IMG/VR virus record: IMGVR_UViG_3300037198_000069
Span: 1-27,467 of that record
Direction: 5' to 3' (one strand)
Origin: a virus
Length of the DNA: 27,467 nucleotides
Shown here: one piece after another, positions 23,869-27,467 of the stretch
Layout of the letters: each line of letters begins with the position of its first letter
Position numbering within the stretch: the stretch's first letter is position 1
Position numbers and translations under genes: made by a program
The notes under the pieces: model-generated
Databases searched by the model: none
Told to the model about the DNA's origin: nothing
What the model saw: the letters and a program-made list of their open reading frames with translations, nothing else

Positions 23869-25005
23869 ATGAAGTTTTCGCTACATAGCATGGTTGCGGC
23901 AACGGTGTCTGAAGCCGAAAGGCGTGAGAAGCTTGCAGCTTCAGATGACGAAGCCGTACACAACGGAGAGAACACAGATATTTCGGATGCAAAGAGCAAG
24001 AGCCCCGGTGCATCCAATACACCACCCAATAACCCGGCTACTGTTCCAGAGAGGAATGACTCAGAACAGGCGGGTACCAAGACCTCTTCTGCTCTGGCCC
24101 TTAAACTGGCCAGTGCGATTGAGTATCTCAATGAAAACTTCTTGAAGGTCGCGGTGGGAGAGATTACTCCACCTACTCCTTCAGGCTCACCAGAAGCAAA
24201 GATAGGGCCGGGAGAGGGTGAAGGTGCCACACCTACTAACTTGGACACACCTACACCAGGTGTACAGTCTGAGGCGGTAGGACAAGCAACGGAGAAGAAT
24301 CAACCTCCAATGAAGCCAGGTACAGACCCTGCTTCACCTGGCCAGACCAACACTGGTACGGCTTTGGAGACTACGATCCATGACCCTCCGGGAGGAAATG
24401 AATCCTGGAAGGATAAGGACATTCTGAAGCAGAGTGCTGCTTTGCTTCAGAAGAGGGCAGCAGCTGCGAAGGTTACAGAGACTAAGCCTGCTGGAGCAAC
24501 AAAGACTGCTGCTCCAGTAAGTCAAGTAGATCGAGTTCTTGGTATCATGAAGAAACTGGCAGATGTTCCTCCTGAAGCTACTGCTTCTGAGGAAGGTGTG
24601 CCTTCTCTCCCTGGGCCGGCTGCAGCTCAGAGAAGAATGATCGATAGCAACGACGCAGCAAGAGACTATACTAAGCGTGAGGCGAAGGCAGAGCCAAAAG
24701 AACAGATGGGTGAGGTTCTTGATGAACCAGCTCAGAAGAAGTCGACGGACACTGTCCTTCAGAACAACCTTTCCCATACATCTGAAGCTGGGGTGAAAAT
24801 CTCAGCAGCTCAGGCTGTAGCGGCGAGGGCCCTACTCAGCAAGATTGCTGAAGAGGGTGGTGCTTCAGACGCATCGTCTGAAGCAAAGGCGAAGGCCGAG
24901 AAAGTTCGGTCTATCGTCGAGTCCAAGCAGAAAGAAAAAGAGAAAGATAGTCAGGGTGTAGGTGGGGGAACGGCATCACCGTTCAACACAGGATCGAGTT
25001 TCTAG
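23869..25005 (+). CDS. Acidic disordered scaffold-like protein
   Basis: 378 residues; ATG with a strong AGGAGG about 6 bases upstream. The protein is low-complexity: an N-terminal helix (MKFSLHSMVAATVSEAERRE) with KLAAS, then a Pro/Thr/Ser/Glu-rich region, and a C-terminal helical part with VKISAAQAVAARALLSKIAE before a charged tail (AKAEKVRSIVESKQKEKEK). It carries at least six K-x-A motifs. The segment KISAAQA recurs at the start of the next protein. High disorder and position just before the capsid genes fit a scaffolding or core protein digested by the protease, by analogy with T4 gp22. Confidence 0.75.
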   Translation: MKFSLHSMVAATVSEAERREKLAASDDEAVHNGENTDISDAKSKSPGASNTPPNNPATVPERNDSEQAGTKTSSALALKLASAIEYLNENFLKVAVGEITPPTPSGSPEAKIGPGEGEGATPTNLDTPTPGVQSEAVGQATEKNQPPMKPGTDPASPGQTNTGTALETTIHDPPGGNESWKDKDILKQSAALLQKRAAAAKVTETKPAGATKTAAPVSQVDRVLGIMKKLADVPPEATASEEGVPSLPGPAAAQRRMIDSNDAARDYTKREAKAEPKEQMGEVLDEPAQKKSTDTVLQNNLSHTSEAGVKISAAQAVAARALLSKIAEEGGASDASSEAKAKAEKVRSIVESKQKEKEKDSQGVGGGTASPFNTGSSF

Positions 25006-25016
25006 GAGGAACACAA

Positions 25017-25406
25017 ATGGACAACAAGACTAAGATCAGTGCAGCCCAGGCCGCTCAGGTCTATGCCGAAGTGCCTGGTGTCCTTCGGAAGCTTGCTTCT
25101 GAGAAGGACCAACTCCAGACAAAATTGGCGGAGGCAGAGAAGGCGCTAGAGGGGTACAAGTTGGCTGATAGGATCTCAAAGATTGCTCAGACAATGGAGG
25201 ACAAGAAGATCAATCTTGGCCTTTCGTTGGGTGAGCGTGTCTCTAAGATCAAGGAAGCCCATGCAAGCGGTCGGTCGCTCGATGCAATTGAAGAGGCGAT
25301 TGACATGACTGCACCAAATGGAGAGATGGCCAAAGTGGCGGGTGATTTGGATGGAAACGGGGAGAACGCACTCGAGTCATATCTGCTTGGGGGTCTAGCG
25401 CAGTAG
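25017..25406 (+). CDS. Coiled-coil scaffold-like protein
   Basis: 129 residues; ATG with GGAGGAAC upstream, 11 bases after the preceding stop. The start MDNKTKISAAQAAQVYAEV shares KISAAQA with the preceding protein. A coiled coil follows (RKLASEKDQLQTKLAEAEKA), then helices (KKINLGLSLGERVSKIKEAH) and a Gly/Glu-rich end (GENALESYLLGGLAQ). Five K-[LIV]-A motifs occur. It resembles a short scaffold or assembly chaperone and may act together with 23869-25005. No named family is recognised. Confidence 0.75.
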   Translation: MDNKTKISAAQAAQVYAEVPGVLRKLASEKDQLQTKLAEAEKALEGYKLADRISKIAQTMEDKKINLGLSLGERVSKIKEAHASGRSLDAIEEAIDMTAPNGEMAKVAGDLDGNGENALESYLLGGLAQ

Positions 25407-25449
25407 CTAGATACCGAAGGCAACAGTAGCATCACAAGGAGACACCCAA

Positions 25450-25902
25450 ATGCTCGTAAATCTTGAGATCATAACGGATGTTCAAAACATCATCCGTAGG
25501 GATTTTACTCTTGCCGATAAGCAGGATGTGAACCCTACTAACCCAAACTGCATCATTGACGGTGAGTTCGTAAGTCTGACCCTAGACTATAAGATCACGA
25601 GAGCCCTTGTAGGTACTCTCGGATTCGCAGTCTGGGCGGATAAGGGACGTGTCGATGTCCAGGCTATTGGCAAGCTGACAGTTCTGTTTGCCGGGTCTTA
25701 CGAAGCTGATACCCGTGTATTCACATCTGCTGGATTGGTCCTTGGTGGCCCGTTGTCCATCTCAGCATCAGTAGATGGTCCTCCAACTGGTACTACAAGG
25801 TCCGGTCTGATTGCATCCCCTGGTGGCATTGTGATCGGATATGTGACACGTATGCCGGCAAACAATGGTGGCAAGCTAAGGTTCCTCAGGACCTTCGGCT
25901 AA
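25450..25902 (+). CDS. Capsid decoration-like protein
   Basis: 150 residues; ATG with AAGGAG about 8 bases upstream. The protein is beta-rich with few charges: LVNLEIITDVQNIIRRDF at the start, repeated strands (FVSLTLDYKI, VDVQAIGKLTVLFAGSY) and a C-terminal VIGYVTRMPANNGGKLRFL. Small beta-rich proteins directly upstream of the major capsid gene are often decoration or stabilising proteins, and the last strand resembles those of gpD-like proteins. The call rests on position and composition. Confidence 0.55.
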   Translation: MLVNLEIITDVQNIIRRDFTLADKQDVNPTNPNCIIDGEFVSLTLDYKITRALVGTLGFAVWADKGRVDVQAIGKLTVLFAGSYEADTRVFTSAGLVLGGPLSISASVDGPPTGTTRSGLIASPGGIVIGYVTRMPANNGGKLRFLRTFG

Positions 25903-25941
25903 TTGGGTTATATCAACAGGCTCTAACAAGAGGTAATCAAC

Positions 25942-27063
25942 ATGAGCGTTCCTTCCAGAATTCTAAATGATCTCTTCACCCAGAAGCTGGATAGCAGCGA
26001 AGGCAAAGAGAAGATTGCAGAGTACGCTGGTACGTACATCCGTGACCGTTTGCGCGAAGTCTCCTTCGCACGGAAGATCATTCCGCCGCAACAGGTGACT
26101 AGGGCAGACTGCCAGAGGTCCGTACATCACGACACACTGTCGAAGATCGTAGACGTCGAGCCACAGAGCAAGGCGATGTCTTTGACCTTCCGCGGTCAAC
26201 CCACTGCACGTTTCATTCGTGGACCTCGTGCAGAGGTAGGGTTCTTCACCATCTCCTCGGAAAAGTTCGAGAAGACGGAGCAGGAACTTCTAGCATACGA
26301 GATGCCCATCACCAAGGTCATCGAAGACAACTCGGTGAAGGACATCCAGGAGATCGAAGACCGTGAGTTCTTGATCCATATCGAAGCTGCAGTACAGGCT
26401 CTTCAGCAAGAAGCCAATGGCGGCACTGTAAAGACCCTGAACTACGCTACGGTACAGGCAGGTACTACGGTTGAGTTCTCCGTACGTAAGGGCGAACTTG
26501 CTCGCACTGCAACTGTTCCTACATCAGCAGCTTTGCCTGTTCAGAAGACTGACTTCGTGAGCATGTTCAAGATGCTGTCTGGGAACCGCCTGCGTTGTGA
26601 GATGGTTCTGCTATCCGAAGTTGACTGGGATGACATCCTTCAGTGGACCGCGGAAGACGTAGGTAACAAGATTGTGTCTGAGACCACGGTCGAAGGATAC
26701 AAGTACAACCTGCTCTTGGGCAGGGCATATTGCCGCACGATCAAGACTGACATTCTTCGTCCAGGTAATATCTACTCGTTCACGAGACCAGACTTCTTCG
26801 GGAAGTTCTTCATCCTGAACAACACCAAGTTCTACATCGACAAGATTGCCAATCTGATCACATGGCAGTCCTGGGAAGACATTGCAGTATCTGTCATCAA
26901 CATTGCAGCCGTTCGCAAGTTGGAGCTATACTCCGCTGATGCAACGAGCAACGATGCTGACAGCTTGCTGTCGAACTTGATCCCGAAGGCAGAGGAAGAC
27001 TTGGGAGAATCCAATAATCGGGTTGATGAAGGTCTCGTCTTCCCGCAGCTGGAAATCTTCTAA
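25942..27063 (+). CDS. Major capsid protein
   Basis: 373 residues; ATG with AGAGGTAATCAAC upstream. Layout fits an HK97-fold capsid: a variable N-terminal arm (residues 1-60), an E-loop/spine region in which FTISSEKFEKTEQELLAYE is followed by ITKVIEDNSVKDIQEIEDRE (long spine helix start), a P-domain, and a central A-domain with SGNRLRCEMVLLSEVDWDD, FTRPDFFGKFFILNNTKF and a C-terminal Glu-rich tail. Strong expression is suggested by its position last in the operon, next to a strong terminator. There are few K-x-A motifs (KIAE, KIAN). The name is based on fold-like pattern and neighbours, not on a database hit. Confidence 0.75.
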   Translation: MSVPSRILNDLFTQKLDSSEGKEKIAEYAGTYIRDRLREVSFARKIIPPQQVTRADCQRSVHHDTLSKIVDVEPQSKAMSLTFRGQPTARFIRGPRAEVGFFTISSEKFEKTEQELLAYEMPITKVIEDNSVKDIQEIEDREFLIHIEAAVQALQQEANGGTVKTLNYATVQAGTTVEFSVRKGELARTATVPTSAALPVQKTDFVSMFKMLSGNRLRCEMVLLSEVDWDDILQWTAEDVGNKIVSETTVEGYKYNLLLGRAYCRTIKTDILRPGNIYSFTRPDFFGKFFILNNTKFYIDKIANLITWQSWEDIAVSVINIAAVRKLELYSADATSNDADSLLSNLIPKAEEDLGESNNRVDEGLVFPQLEIF

Positions 27064-27100
27064 CCAGGTAGAATCGTAGAGGTAAGTCTGTGATAGAGTA

Positions 27101-27136
27101 AGCGCCAGCGTTCCAATTGGGCGCTGGCGCTTTTTC
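27101..27136 (+). terminator. Strong rho-independent terminator of the head operon
   Basis: AGCGCCAGCG / CGCTGGCGCT, 10-bp stem, 11-base loop, followed by a T-rich run (TTTTTC). It ends the operon after the capsid gene. Confidence 0.9.
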
Positions 27137-27144
27137 TTTAGAGC

Positions 27145-27173
27145 AGTAAATCAGATGTCCTTGTGGGTATAAG
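27145..27173 (+). promoter_or_regulatory. Rightward promoter, AGTAAA-17-TATAAGGGTATTG
   Basis: AGTAAA (27145-27150), 17 bases, TATAAG (27168-27173), then GGTATTGTTCA. The only rightward intergenic member of the TATAAG family; it sits directly after the head-operon terminator and 40 bases before ATG 27213. Confidence 0.6.
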
Positions 27174-27212
27174 GGTATTGTTCAGGCCCAATATAACCCT
27201 AAAGGAGATCAA

Positions 27213-27467
27213 ATGAACGACAACATGCTTAAACACTGTTCCTACTGCGACCGCGATTTACCAAGGGATGCTTTCTATGCAGCCACTTTGGCAAGGAATG
27301 AAGGTCCGTGCAAAGAGTGTGTGAAGGTTCGTATGTCACGTCGATATAAAGCCCTCATAGGAGCGGGGCTGTGCATGGATTGTAGAAAGAAGGTAGGTAA
27401 GGGGCATAGCCGCTGTCCTAATTGCATGAAAATACAACGAGAAAGGTATCATAAAAACGGAGATCGT
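27213..27467 (+). CDS. Small zinc-finger protein, partial
   Basis: The frame starts at ATG 27213 with AAAGGAG about 6 bases upstream and remains open to the window end (85 codons). It carries three Cys pairs and other spaced Cys: CSYC (9-12), CKEC (about 33-36), CMDC (53-56) and CPNC (68-71), with GLCMDCRKK and GHSRCPNCMK resembling zinc ribbons often found before HNH-type endonuclease domains in phages. The sequence shown is basic (RRYKAL, QRERYHKNGDR). A nuclease domain, if any, would be beyond the window. Read from its own promoter. Confidence 0.75.
   Translation, partial: MNDNMLKHCSYCDRDLPRDAFYAATLARNEGPCKECVKVRMSRRYKALIGAGLCMDCRKKVGKGHSRCPNCMKIQRERYHKNGDR

Noticed and set aside
1-27467. 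CRISPR arrays, transposase genes and integrase attachment sites
   Set aside because: I saw no array of spaced repeats, no DDE or recombinase motifs and no repeat-flanked integrase gene.

Overview
This window is part of the genome of a large tailed bacteriophage. Three things support that: a complete head-morphogenesis block (terminase large subunit, prohead protease, scaffold-like proteins, decoration-like protein, major capsid protein), a gp5-like spike gene that points to a contractile tail, and a phage-encoded multisubunit-type RNA polymerase. I see no rRNA, tRNA, CRISPR array, transposase or host metabolic gene. The host cannot be named from the sequence, but genes carry ordinary Shine-Dalgarno sites and some promoters look sigma70-like, so it is a bacterium.

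Layout. Positions 1-1022 hold three leftward small genes. Between them and the polymerase lies a divergent promoter region (about 1023-1198). Positions 1199-8905 hold one huge gene that fuses the beta and beta-prime subunits of RNA polymerase into one chain; a 511-residue LAGLIDADG intein interrupts it exactly after the catalytic NADFDGD motif. A spike gene follows (overlapping the polymerase stop codon), then a small baseplate-like gene, a 671-residue unknown, two unknown genes ahead of terminase, and the terminase large subunit (14212-16032). Positions 16080-18430 form a leftward island of short, mostly single-gene units, each with its own promoter, Shine-Dalgarno site and hairpin: an ORF6N/BRO-like antirepressor and several unknown small proteins. 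From 18472 a rightward, tightly overlapping operon encodes head assembly: unknown structural proteins, a 660-residue protease, scaffold-like proteins, a decoration-like protein and the major capsid protein. A strong terminator (27101-27136) ends it, and a new promoter starts a small zinc-finger gene that runs off the window.

How the parts may work together. Six intergenic promoters share TGnAAA, a 17-18 bp gap and TATAAG, and four of them continue with an extra TATTG block; one rightward promoter is instead a near-consensus TTGACA/TATCAT. Which of these the fused polymerase or the host enzyme reads is unknown. In the head operon, many proteins carry a K-[T/V/L/I]-A-[G/A/S] motif, several times just after a short N-terminal helix. 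This resembles the T4 arrangement of a capsid-targeting peptide with a protease site, and the protease is encoded in the same operon.

Most notable: the atypical intein (C-terminal Asp, Trp in place of both usual C-terminal histidines) in the polymerase active site; the shared promoter family; the recurrent KxA motif; and an exact 49-bp repeat that makes the message of a small leftward gene complementary to a head-operon message.
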